From Trichomonas vaginalis G3 (taxonomy: Eukaryota; Parabasalia; Trichomonadida; Trichomonadidae), in the NCBI RefSeq assembly GCF_026262505.1, contig NC_067207.1, forward strand, positions 8,586,082 through 8,650,081: a stretch of DNA of 64,000 nucleotides, in the 5' to 3' direction. Shown piece after piece: positions 47,018 through 55,770 of the stretch. Position 1 is the stretch's first letter, and every line of letters starts with the position of its first letter. The translations under genes and the position numbers were made by a program. The notes beneath the pieces were generated by a model that worked only from the letters and a program-made list of their open reading frames with translations, did no database searches and had not been told where the DNA came from.

Positions 47018-47632
47018 ATGACAAGCACTGAGTTTGAAACAGTTAAAAAGATAGACAATGACACCAAAGTGGTTAGAATTGGTGATTTAAACGTAAGATA
47101 CTCAAAGAAATACAAAAAATATTCTTTGTCAGACATTTTAACACTATCTGAAGGAAAGAAAGCACACGACTGGGTTAAAAATGCTTCAACTCAGAAAATT
47201 TTGACAAAAAATCCTGAGCTGATGATATCGGTAAGATTCTATGGAACAAGAGCATATCTCATCGACAAAAGTCTTATACCAGTAGTTTTGTTCTGGATTG
47301 ACCCAGTTGTTGGATATAATTTCATAACATATGGTTCATTCGATACGGAACGTTGCAGTGAAGGCTTACTTTACATCGTTCAGAAACCGAAGGACTTCAA
47401 TACAAAGAGATATAAGATAGGAAGAACATTTAATATAACTCAAAGATATGACAGTATAGTCAATAGAGTTAAGGTTGCGTTTGTTAACGATATGAGAGCT
47501 GCAGAAACAGAACTACTTGAAAAGTTTGAGAAAATGTATGGTGCTCCCACGAAAGGTAAAGAAACGTTTGAAGTAGATGAGATCGACAAAGCTATAAAAG
47601 TATTTGACGAAGTTGCTGAAAAATACATGTAA
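47018..47632 (+). CDS. KilA-N-like + GIY-YIG/T5orf172-type protein (KilA-N 2), 204 aa
   Basis: The N-terminal half has a compact KilA-N-like arrangement (KKYSLSDILTLSEGKKAHDW ... GTRAYLIDKSLIPVVLFW). Residues about 115-200 match the T5orf172/GIY-YIG pattern: GLLYIVQKPKD, YKIGRTFNITQRYDSI, NDMRAAETELLEKFEKMYG. The combination occurs in large DNA viruses and phages and suggests a DNA-binding nicking or repair-like enzyme. It lacks the in-frame hairpin of its two paralogues. The leader is ATTTTGTATGTAAGAACAGG. Confidence 0.82.
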   Translation: MTSTEFETVKKIDNDTKVVRIGDLNVRYSKKYKKYSLSDILTLSEGKKAHDWVKNASTQKILTKNPELMISVRFYGTRAYLIDKSLIPVVLFWIDPVVGYNFITYGSFDTERCSEGLLYIVQKPKDFNTKRYKIGRTFNITQRYDSIVNRVKVAFVNDMRAAETELLEKFEKMYGAPTKGKETFEVDEIDKAIKVFDEVAEKYM

Positions 47633-47720
47633 AGCGTTTATTTTTGGTCTTTTATACAAGATAGAAAATAACGCTAATTTTATTTTTATTTTATTTTTTA
47701 TTTTGTATGTAAAGACAGAT

Positions 47721-48548
47721 ATGTCAACATCAGAGAAGACAACAACTGCTATCGTTCATGAAGATATAAATGAAGAATACGAGTACATACAGTATAACAA
47801 ACAGTTACGTCTCATTCGTTCGGTCAAAGATGACATGTACCAAATGCAAAGTATTTTGAATGCTCTTCGTTCTACAAAGCAAGCATATCATTGGTTTGAA
47901 AACCAACAGACAAAAGAACTTTTAGAAGAATTTCCTCATATGTTTGCGTTCCTCGAAAAACCGAGGAACGAGATTCCGTACGAAAATCGTAAAAATTTGC
48001 CAAATGGTTTGAAAGGATATTATGTACATAGACTTCTTGTAAATGCTGTTGCAATGTGGGCTTCACCTCGTTACGCTTGTTATATTTTCATGATGTTAGA
48101 TGAAATTCATAGACAAGAACGTGAAGAGATGGAAAAGAAACTTCAAGCAAAAGATGAAGTCATTGAAGCAAAAGACAAAAACATACAGAAAAGAATACCA
48201 CGTTCGGTACCAAAAGGAAAGGAAAAGAACTATAAGTATATGATTTACACTGAAGAGATGGAAAATGAAGAAGACAGAGATATGGTTATGTTGCATTTAG
48301 TCAGAAGAAACAACAAAAGCTTTTACGACCTTGCTAAGATTTACAAATCTGACAGAAATTGGTTCTATCGCGAAAACTTACCGATTTCAATGACACCAAA
48401 TGAAGATGTTAAACAGATAGTTCAAGATACGTTACCTCAAACACACTATGATATGAAAGGTTGTACAATACTTACATTCAAAGAAGATTTGCCGCTACTG
48501 AAGGAAAAGATAACAGAGTATTTCGATAACTTCAAAGAGGAAGAGTAA
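47721..48548 (+). CDS. KilA-N domain protein 3, 275 aa
   Basis: The start MSTSEKTTTAIVHEDINEEY is preferred because it follows the leader TTTGTATGTAAAGACAG shared with the preceding gene; the frame is open further upstream without support. KilA-N runs about residues 25-135, ending GYYVHRLLVNAVAMWASPRY. Residues about 70-90 are encoded by a hairpin, GTTCCTCG-AAAAAC-CGAGGAAC (47948-47969), at the same place as the palindrome of KilA-N 1. The C-terminal 100 residues (YMIYTEEMENEEDRDMVMLH) resemble the tail domain of viral KilA-N proteins. Confidence 0.83.
   Translation: MSTSEKTTTAIVHEDINEEYEYIQYNKQLRLIRSVKDDMYQMQSILNALRSTKQAYHWFENQQTKELLEEFPHMFAFLEKPRNEIPYENRKNLPNGLKGYYVHRLLVNAVAMWASPRYACYIFMMLDEIHRQEREEMEKKLQAKDEVIEAKDKNIQKRIPRSVPKGKEKNYKYMIYTEEMENEEDRDMVMLHLVRRNNKSFYDLAKIYKSDRNWFYRENLPISMTPNEDVKQIVQDTLPQTHYDMKGCTILTFKEDLPLLKEKITEYFDNFKEEE
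47948..47969. repeat. Hairpin inside the KilA-N 3 coding sequence
   Basis: Stem GTTCCTCG/CGAGGAAC, 8 bp, loop AAAAAC. It encodes about residues 76-83. The flanks TTTGCG and GAGATTCCGTACGAAAATCG are identical to those of the spacer hairpins at 46555-46610, where the stem bases differ but still pair. Confidence 0.88.
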
Positions 48549-49078
48549 ATGAACCATTTATTTTTCAAGCTTGACACCAAAGATGGCTCAGGTAGCTCTA
48601 GATGGTAAATTGTCTTGTCCGAGTCCTTCTGACATTCCGAGTCCTTCCTTCTGGCATTCCGAGTCCTTCCTTCCGACAGGAAAGGTCCTTCCTTCCGACA
48701 GGAAAAGTTTTTCTTTCCGACAGGAAAAGTTTTTCTTTCCAACAGGAAAAATTTTTCTTGTTGTCCGTCCGTAAACCATTCAAATTTTCGAAAATTGAGA
48801 ACTTTTTGGCCGACCTTCAGGAAAAATTTTTCTTTCCAACAGGAAAAATTTTTCTTTCCTTCAGGAAAAATTTTTCTTTCCGACAGGAAAAGTTTTTCTT
48901 TCCGACAGGAAAAGTTTTTCTTTCCGACAGGAAAAGTCCTTCCTTCCGACAGGAAAAGTCCTTCCATCCGACAGGACACAAACGAATGTCCGACGTACCA
49001 CCAACCGAGTCCATTCCAAAGCCAGAAGAACCGACAGCCCCAGCACCACAACAGACTAAGACTCAAACACTTACATTT
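48549..49078. repeat. Spacer with about thirteen 22-bp hairpin units (CTTTCCGACAGGAAAAG)
   Basis: Units TTTTTCTTTCCGACAGGAAA are joined head to tail between about 48650 and 48985. Each folds as CTTTCC-GACA-GGAAAG; variants CCTTCC/GGAAAGG and CTTTCCAACAGG keep the stem. A non-repeat break lies at 48760-48815. The end (48975-49000) has ACAAACGAATGTCCGACG, shared with the 26-bp unit at 44048. The open frames on both strands here are repeat translations. A short frame from 48986 (MSDVPPTESIPKPEEPTAPA) is possible but ends inside the antisense of the ATPase gene. Confidence 0.85.
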
Positions 49079-49953
49079 TTACGCTTGACTTTTTACAATT
49101 TGAACTTTGTTCGCGTAGATGTGAATTCTGAAAGAAGTATGAGGGTCTTGTATGACTTTGTACTTCTCCCATAGTTCATGTCTGTCAAACTTACCTGCCA
49201 TGGACTCTTTCATAAGTTCCATGAAATCGTCTTCGGACAATCCGGGGAAGAGTACAATATCAGTAAGTATTCTCTTTACATCCTTACTTAAACTCTTTGC
49301 TGTCTGTACACAAATGACAACTGAAATGTTAAAGTGTCTGAGCTTCTTAAGAATTCGACACATGTCTTGTTCTCTGTTCTTTAACAAAGGATGAGAAGCA
49401 AAGTCATCTAAGATAAGAAGACATCTGTGAGGGTAAGTCTTCCAATCGTAAGATTGCAATTTCTTCGAAATGTATTCTATCTCTTTCTGTTTGTTTCTGA
49501 AGTGTTTCTTCTCTAATATTCTCTGCATTTCCTCATTTGGGTCTTTAAACTTAGAATTGACATACTCATTTATAGCATTGTACTTCAAAACTCTTCTTTG
49601 GTACTTCTTTATCCAATCCAACAACTCAGTATCTTTTATACATACTAACTTAGACTTTTTTATAATATCTTTGAACGAATTGACGGTTTGGTCAAATTGA
49701 CCAGAAGTACTACAAATGACTACTAACTCATAGAATGGGTTCTTCTCATCTAGTTCTTGTTGTTGTGCAGCCATTTTAAGATAAGTGAAAGTCTTACCCG
49801 ACCCAGGCGGTGCAATTAGACCTGTTATACCATTCTGAGCAAATAGAACTTGTCATGTATGGGTTTTATCTGAGCATTTTCCAACTTCCTCTTGTTCTTG
49901 TTTAAAACATTCTCAAATTTCTTGTCAATGTCAGCAAACTTTTTTTCTAACAT
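49079..49953 (-). pseudogene. FtsK/A32-type genome-packaging ATPase, one frameshift
   Basis: The start is set at 49953 (MLEKKFADIDKKF) after the leader TTTTTCTAAAAAT. Walker A is LIAPPGSGKTFTY at about 49790-49830, and Walker B is CLLILDDFA at about 49420. The N-terminal 35 codons and the P-loop part are in different frames, with the break near 49845-49855. The family packages DNA into capsids in Mavericks and related viruses. A homologue is at 63380 in element C. It ends beside the repeat array and is divergent from 49990. Confidence 0.85.
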
Positions 49954-49989
49954 ATTTTTAGAAAAATTAAAATTTTTATCTTTTAGGAA

Positions 49990-50440
49990 ATGTCTAGCGA
50001 TTTCGCTATCTATATTCGAGACAAGCTTTTCGACAGCAAAACATCTGTCGACCATAAAATCTTACATAGTGTAAACAAGAAAGGTGAATTTGTTCTAAAG
50101 TTCTGTTTCTGGGAATATGACAAGAACCATAAAACCTTAAGCAGAGAAGTCTTAAAATTTGTCAATGACAGACTTGTTGACAGAGATGACGCCTCTTGGA
50201 GAGATGAAGTCCAACAAAACTTCTTAGAATGCAAAGAAGACACATGCGCTGTTCTTGAAAATGAAATAGAAAACAGAATAGAAGAGCTATTAAATGACAA
50301 AGCCTTTTACAAAAATATGGTTCTGAGAAGTTTGACATAACTCCACCAGAAAAGAAGAAGAGAGAAAAGAAAGAAAAGAAAGTAGAAGAAGAGAAGAAAG
50401 AACCAGAGCCAGAGAAGAAATTGACATGTAAAAATAAAAT
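49990..50440 (+). pseudogene. Unidentified charged protein with KE-rich tail, frameshifted
   Basis: The first 112 or so codons (MSSDFAIYIRDKLFDSKTSV ...) are open. An indel near 50320 shifts into a frame that continues as FDITPPEKKKREKKEKKVEE and more Lys/Glu/Pro. The tail's composition shows it was coding, since it is not repetitive at DNA level. The leader is TTTTTATCTTTTAGGAA. No family recognised. Confidence 0.6.
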
Positions 50441-50447
50441 TTTATTT

Positions 50448-50866
50448 TTAGAACATTTCTGGGTCAATGTCAATGTTCTCTTCCTCTTTAGGAGCAAACA
50501 CGGCTTAGACTCTAAAATCTTTTTACCCAATTTACCTTGAACTTCAACTATCTTAGACTCATAATATTCATAGTCGTCTGCTTTCTTTGGTTCATAAGGT
50601 ATAACAAGTTTGTATGCTTTGCCTTCTTTAAGGTTTGAGAACCTTCTGTCAAAACTTTCTTTGACTGTTAACAAACCTTCTATGTCTAAGTCTTCAAATT
50701 TCGCACCATTTTTAGTCACAATAGCAAACTTAACTGGTTCGATGTTCCAAACTTTGTCAAATGTAGACTTTTCAAAATGGTAGAAGTAAACATTCAAATA
50801 TGTGAATGGGTCTAGTTCTTCTTTAAGTCCTGACATGTACTTGTTGACTGAGATGAATTTTGTCAT
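50448..50866 (-). pseudogene. Unidentified Maverick protein, about 139 aa, frameshift near the end
   Basis: Open from 50866 (MTKFISVNKYMSGLKEELDP) to about 50505. A one-base change there loses the natural ending, which in the next frame reads FAPKEEENIDIDPEMF and stops at 50448 in front of the opposite gene. It may bind nucleic acid, being small and charged, but no motif shows this. Confidence 0.6.
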
Positions 50867-50903
50867 CTTTTCTATCGGATAAAAAAAATATTTTTTTTAA
50901 AAT

Positions 50904-52139
50904 TTACTCAGAAAAATTTTTCTTTGTATATACACCATTCTGTACGTCTAAAAGACTTTTGACATTTGCCAAGAATGTTCGTTTAGACGCTGTCATATAA
51001 CCATACTCTTGACAATACTGTTTATACGAATCGTACAATGACCTTTCATCTAAACACTCAAAGTCAGTTTCATCTATGAACAGTTCATATACACTCTTGT
51101 TTGCTTCTAACAATGTTTGTCTCTCTTCGGTATGTGGAATTTGTCTTGGATTGAACTTTGAAATATCTAATGTCATGAAATATGAGAACAAGTGGTTGTA
51201 AAAGTTAGGTGTCAAAGTTTCTGCTAAGTCGTCAAAATATTCTGTATCTTGCATATGAGCTTCTGACGTTCTGACAACTACATATCTTCTGTCAGAACTT
51301 TCTAACTTCATCGGAACGGCATTGTTTGAAACCATGACGAAGTTTGCAACATTTTCACAAACTCTTTGGTCTCTATACTTTCTTTCAACAACTCCAACTT
51401 TGTCTGTTATAAGACTCTTCAAAGCATCTGAGTTCAAAACTTTTGTTGTATCTATACTTTGAAGTTCGTTACATACTATAAGTTTCATATTCTCTATTGA
51501 AGAGTTAAATTTACCGCAGATGTTTTCTAAGTTTGTCATATTCGGGTTCGAATAGCCCTCTAACAGTTTGCCAAAGATATCTGTAAAGAAAGTGTTCTTA
51601 CCTGTTCCTTGTTTTCCAATTATGATGAGAGCAGTTTCATTTTTAGCACTTGGATGTTGTAAGATGTTTGCAAACCAACATAAGATATACTCATAGACTC
51701 TTTCGTTTCCATTGCATATAATTTCTTTGACATGGTCTAACCAAGCTTCTATAACATTTTCTTTCCATTCTACTTGTTCGTATTTATATCCAGTGAAGAT
51801 AGAATAGAAGTTTGGAGATGGTGTATAGAACTTTATACCACGAACTGAAAAATCTTCTAACTTTGACAATAAGATATCCCAAGCATCTAACATCTTCATG
51901 CCAACTTGTACGACTTTTATTTTCTTAAGTTTCTGTTTACATTCTTGTTCTGAAACTATTGTCGCTCTTGGTTTGTTAAAGACTACATCCCATTCTTTCA
52001 TGACATAACATTCTGGGGCAGAGTCGACATAAATGACTAAACGTTTCAAATTCTCGACTGCTTTGTTATAGTCTCTAAATGGACACATATTTCTGAACGC
52101 TTGGAAGTCATAAAAATCTGAAACGTCTATTCTGTACAT
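50904..52139 (-). CDS. Superfamily 3 helicase (D5/NrS-1 type), 411 aa
   Basis: A replicative helicase for the element. Walker A IIGKQGTGKNTFF is at about residue 172-184, Walker B KLIVCNELQS at about 222, and the SF3 sensor block NFVMVSNNAVPMKLESSDRR with its Asn at about 270-290. The N-terminal 130 residues have no primase motif I could see. The C-terminal helical part (YEDSYKQYCQEYG-like) may be the DNA-binding end. Intact, in contrast with its neighbours. Leader TTTTTTTTTATTTTATATAA. Confidence 0.9.
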   Translation of the reverse strand: MYRIDVSDFYDFQAFRNMCPFRDYNKAVENLKRLVIYVDSAPECYVMKEWDVVFNKPRATIVSEQECKQKLKKIKVVQVGMKMLDAWDILLSKLEDFSVRGIKFYTPSPNFYSIFTGYKYEQVEWKENVIEAWLDHVKEIICNGNERVYEYILCWFANILQHPSAKNETALIIIGKQGTGKNTFFTDIFGKLLEGYSNPNMTNLENICGKFNSSIENMKLIVCNELQSIDTTKVLNSDALKSLITDKVGVVERKYRDQRVCENVANFVMVSNNAVPMKLESSDRRYVVVRTSEAHMQDTEYFDDLAETLTPNFYNHLFSYFMTLDISKFNPRQIPHTEERQTLLEANKSVYELFIDETDFECLDERSLYDSYKQYCQEYGYMTASKRTFLANVKSLLDVQNGVYTKKNFSE

Positions 52140-52169
52140 TTTTTTATATAAAATAAAAAAAAATATTTT

Positions 52170-52976
52170 TTATTCTTGAGCTATTTGTTGCATTTGTTCC
52201 ATTTGTTGCATTTGTTGTTCTTGAGCTATTTGTTGTTGAAGTTGTTCTTGTAGTACAATACTTTCACCAGTTGCATCTTCCAATTCGAAACTTTCTGCCG
52301 TCATTGACAAATACATAGGACATAAAAGTTTTACAGGAACAAAGTTTGCGTCAACTAAGGTTAAGTTTATGTTTGCTAAAGTGTTTGAGTTTACTAAAGC
52401 TGAAAACTCTGCATTCGAATGAACAATAGGCAAACCAGCAGAGAAAGTGTTGTTTATACGCATGAGTATCTTTTGGTCATAGTAGTTTCTGTCGACATTC
52501 GAATAGCACTTTGAACCTAAGTTTGAAACAATATATAAAATAGGTGTACTTAAAGTCAATGGAACAGACATTCCTTGTATGACACCTTTTCCTGTTATAG
52601 GAAACTGTTGGTAGTAAAAACCAGATATAAGTTTTGTATTATAGCTCATATCGTTTATAGTAAACTCAGTCGGACATCCAAACATAATGAAACCTGCTCT
52701 AGTTGCAGCACATGTTACATCCGTCCTTAAAGTATTAAATAAGTCAACAAAACCTGTTGGTGGTATATCTGAGTAAGTATCTTCAAAGGAGTATTTTTTA
52801 CCATTCACAACAACAAAGTCTTCTGGTGTCAAAAGAGCAAAACAGGCTTTAGTCGTCATCGTGTTTAAGGTCAGTTTACAATATCGTCCTTGAGGACTTT
52901 GTAAGTTTGTTGTTATAGAATTATATGACTCAGGGTTTTTAGTCGTAATAGTATAAACCACTATGTCTTCTGCCAT
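52170..52976 (-). CDS. Putative penton/minor capsid protein (single jelly roll), 268 aa
   Basis: Beta-rich throughout. The C-terminal strands, LANINLTLVDANFVPVKLLC followed by a hydrophobic strand, follow the pattern of jelly-roll ends seen in Polinton and virophage minor capsid proteins. The last 35 residues are a Gln/Met-rich low-complexity tail (QQIAQEQQMQQMEQ). Position beside the major capsid cluster supports the call. It is inferred by pattern; a structure prediction would settle it. Confidence 0.55.
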   Translation of the reverse strand: MAEDIVVYTITTKNPESYNSITTNLQSPQGRYCKLTLNTMTTKACFALLTPEDFVVVNGKKYSFEDTYSDIPPTGFVDLFNTLRTDVTCAATRAGFIMFGCPTEFTINDMSYNTKLISGFYYQQFPITGKGVIQGMSVPLTLSTPILYIVSNLGSKCYSNVDRNYYDQKILMRINNTFSAGLPIVHSNAEFSALVNSNTLANINLTLVDANFVPVKLLCPMYLSMTAESFELEDATGESIVLQEQLQQQIAQEQQMQQMEQMQQIAQE

Positions 52977-52986
52977 TTACATATAT

Positions 52987-53217
52987 TTAAAAGTTTTTCT
53001 GAAAGTGGAGAAGAACTTCATCTAAACTTTCACATGGCGTTTCTTGAAGTTCTCTGTCTAAGAAGTTCAAATATTTTGTAAAGACATAGAACTTTCCTTT
53101 GTCTACACGAACAAACAAAACAGGGTCTTTCATATCGTTCAAAGTGTGTAAAGTCCTTTACATGAAATAAAGTCTATATTGTTTTTTCTTCAAACATCTT
53201 TCAAGAAGTTTTGACAT
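52987..53217 (-). pseudogene. Small protein with internal stop, 76 codons
   Basis: A frame from ATG at 53217 (MSKLLERCLKKKQYRLYFM) meets TAA at codon 20. It then continues open in the same frame with protein-like sequence (DPVLFVRVDKGKFYVFTKYL) to a stop at 52987. It fills the space between the 97-aa and penton-like genes exactly. Either one nonsense change or a sequencing error. Confidence 0.5.
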
Positions 53218-53219
53218 TT

Positions 53220-53513
53220 TTACTTAGCAAAATTTAATGAAATGTTGTGGTCGTCAAATATTTTTATGACGTCTGGGAAACTATATTTTAAGTTCAACGT
53301 TTCACCTCCTTTCATAACGTATATCTTGTCAATGACATTGTATGAAACACCACAGCAAGCAATGTCGGGTTCTATTTCTTTGATGTTTATATCGTCTGCC
53401 TCTGTCAAAAGTTTCAATAGTTCTTTCAAAATTTCATGAGGTGCGATGACATATGAGTTCACTTTTACAGGGTTGTGTTCGACCAAGTTTAACATTATAC
53501 CAAAGCCTGACAA
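53220..53513 (-). CDS. Unidentified Maverick protein, 97 aa
   Basis: Complete small frame (MSGFGIMLNLVEHNPVKVNS ... ISLNFAK), mixed alpha/beta, overlapping the upstream gene's end by 19 bp as compact Maverick genes do. No motif recognised. Confidence 0.65.
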   Translation of the reverse strand: MSGFGIMLNLVEHNPVKVNSYVIAPHEILKELLKLLTEADDINIKEIEPDIACCGVSYNVIDKIYVMKGGETLNLKYSFPDVIKIFDDHNISLNFAK

Positions 53514-53801
53514 ATCTTCTCCTGAGTTTTAAGTTTGTCTTTAAGTTGTTGGTAGTCGTTTCGAATATCTGCAACAGAACTTAAGTCTCTGCTAACTTCA
53601 GGGTATGTTGGTTGTTCTTTTACAGGAACTATTGTTATACCATCTTCGTCTTCGTATGGTTTCCCCACTTCAACATCTCTGTCTTTGACATTGACAACAA
53701 CACTTTGACTGTTTGTTTGAGTTGGTGAATTTAACTTCACATCTGCCACCCGCCATTAAACCTTTTGAAACACTTACGCTTCTATTTTTCGGAAATGACA
53801 T
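53495..53801 (-). pseudogene. Unidentified protein, about 100 aa, one frameshift
   Basis: Starts MSFPKNRSVSVSKGLMAGG at 53801 behind the palindromic AT-rich leader. After about 19 codons a one-base change shifts into the frame continuing ADVKLNSPTQTNSQSVVVNV and on to 53495. It shares its 18-bp leader with the gene at 53820 in divergent arrangement. Confidence 0.55.
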
Positions 53802-53819
53802 TTTACTTAGAATAAAAAG

Positions 53820-54150
53820 ATGGACGTATTTGAGTATCTCTTCGAATTGAAGCAGAAACAAAGTTTACAACACAAACAAACAATACAAGTTCATTGATAG
53901 AATAGTTCTTTATACAAACAATGGAAAATGTTATAGAATAGCAGTATTTGCTGAACCAAAATATTTTCATAAAGCAAAGAAAGTTGGTATAACCGAATGG
54001 TGAAAGTTCTTGAAGCAGACAAAAATATAACAACAAACTGACCGATATTTCTAAAGGTAAGTTTTTAATACAATATTATATCAAAACTGGCGTACTGTCA
54101 ATATTTGACGGAGAGAAGTCAGTTCAAGAACAACTTACTGACCTGCTGCC
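53820..54150 (+). pseudogene. Small protein broken by several indels
   Basis: The ATG follows TTACTTAGAATAAAAAG. The beginning MDVFEYLFELKQKQ is followed in other frames by RIAVFAEPKYFHKAKKVGITEW and ISKGKFLIQYYIKTGVLSIF, so at least three indels have broken one gene of about 100 codons. Not identified. It meets the capsid gene end tail to tail. Confidence 0.5.
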
Positions 54151-55738
54151 AAAATCTGCTCGATGGAAGCTGTCGTTATGCCAATCTGAGGAGCCCCAGC
54201 AGGTTTCATCGAACGAATCTTCAAAAGAGCATCTTCCGTGAAAAGTGCTATTGGTTTTGTAAACTTCTTTGCTTTCAATTCATTTGGACCGTCTCTGTCA
54301 CCAGTATATTGTATTTGAACTGTACCAACAGTTGAAATACCACCCATAAAGTCTTCTGAGTCAGCAAATGGAATGCCAAGCCAAAGTTTGAACGGTCTCC
54401 ATTTGTATATTGAGTGTTTTGACCTCCTGTATGAGTCCATACTTTCACATATGGCATAATAGAACTTTGCATTTCAGGGTTAATGGTTGTTGTGAAGTTG
54501 TTGTTAAAGTTCATAGCATCTAATGTCAAGTTGTATGACCTCATATCCTCAACTGTAGAATATTCTTCTCTTGGATAATATTTGCCATCTATGTTTATAT
54601 GATATTTAATACCAGGGTTGTAGAAACAAGAATAGTCATTTATAGTTCGTCTGAACAGTACAAACATAGTATCTGCATGTTTCATTGCAGTTGTTAAAGC
54701 AATATCTGTTCTTGCACCTGCGGCTCCTGGATTTGGTTTCCAACTTCACCTGCAAAGTCTTTGACAGATATTGGTGTATAGGGAACATAAGTGGAACTGC
54801 AATATATTTGGCAGCTAAAGCATTTGAAATATCTGGGTCCAACATATAGACTGCAAGTCTGCTTTCTATTCTCTTGCATTCAAACTTTTCGCATGTGAAC
54901 TTAACTGGGTCCCAAGCAGTTCCAGCAGCATTGAAGTAGTAGTTTACTTCAGTGTTGAGGTTTGAGAAACCAAAGTCTAAGTCAACTTTGTCTTTGCAAA
55001 AGTCACAGAACTTGGCTCCACCAGTTCCAGCTACAGTAAGAGTGAATGGGTCTTGTGTTGGTGCAATGACTAAGTTATTTTTGCTTGGAGTAAGTTCGAT
55101 AGAAATTTTTCCTGCCCAGTTTGGCAAGTATCTTAAAAACCTGAAGATGAGGAAAGATGACAAAGGAACTCTAAGTTTCAATTTTACTTTGGTTACTGCT
55201 GCTGCAGTTTGTCCAGAAAGGTAACATAAACTCCTGGAACGTTAGGGTCAAGTCTTCTTATTTTCTCAATAGTTGCATACTGGTCTGTTTGTTCTCTAGC
55301 TTGTGGTTGTACTGAGTTTCTCAAAGCGAACCATTCATAGTTTGCCCATGTTACTGTTTGAACTAAGTCAGAGTTAGAATATATCTTATATCCCATGAAA
55401 ACTTCTGGAGCATATTGGTATCCGACATAGAAAATTCCATTGCAACCTTTCTTGTCAGACAACTTGGCAGAAGGTTTTATTTCAATGTCTTGTTCCACGT
55501 ATAAGAAAGAGTTGTCAATAGAAATTATATGAAACCTGTCGCAAGCAATATCTACTGTTGTTGAAGAACCTTCTCCAAACTCACCTACGTTTCCATAAGA
55601 AACAGCAGTTGTATATTCGTAAGTTCCAGGAACTATTTCTGACCTTCTAATGGCATTGTCGCATTCGTTATACCATTCGGAAACATTTCCATTCATGGCA
55701 TCCAAAACTGTTGGCGTTATATTCTGAGCGGCGTACAT
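54135..55738 (-). pseudogene. Putative major capsid protein (double jelly roll), multiple frameshifts
   Basis: Successive open pieces in different frames cover about 534 codons. The first 181 codons (MYAAQNITPTVLDAMNGNVS ...) carry IDNSFLYVEQDIEIKPSAKL and GYKIYSNSDLVQTV. Later pieces hold KYYPREEYSTVEDMRSYNLT and LGIPFADSEDFMGGISTVG. Size, strand content and position beside the packaging ATPase and penton-like gene fit the hexon-like capsid protein of Mavericks. Frame breaks are near 55190, 54790, 54700 and 54390. Identification is by pattern, not by a search. Confidence 0.65.
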
Positions 55739-55770
55739 TTCATATGGGTAAAAATATAGAATAGTTGGAT

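Noticed and set aside
43979-48985. Possible CRISPR array
   Set aside because: Repeats are contiguous or joined by related sequence. There are no unique spacers, the units are hairpins of changing sequence, and the host is a eukaryote.
48446-49174. Several Lys/Phe-rich frames on both strands
   Set aside because: Produced by the 22-bp CTTTCC-GACA-GGAAAAG array, whose length makes all three frames open.
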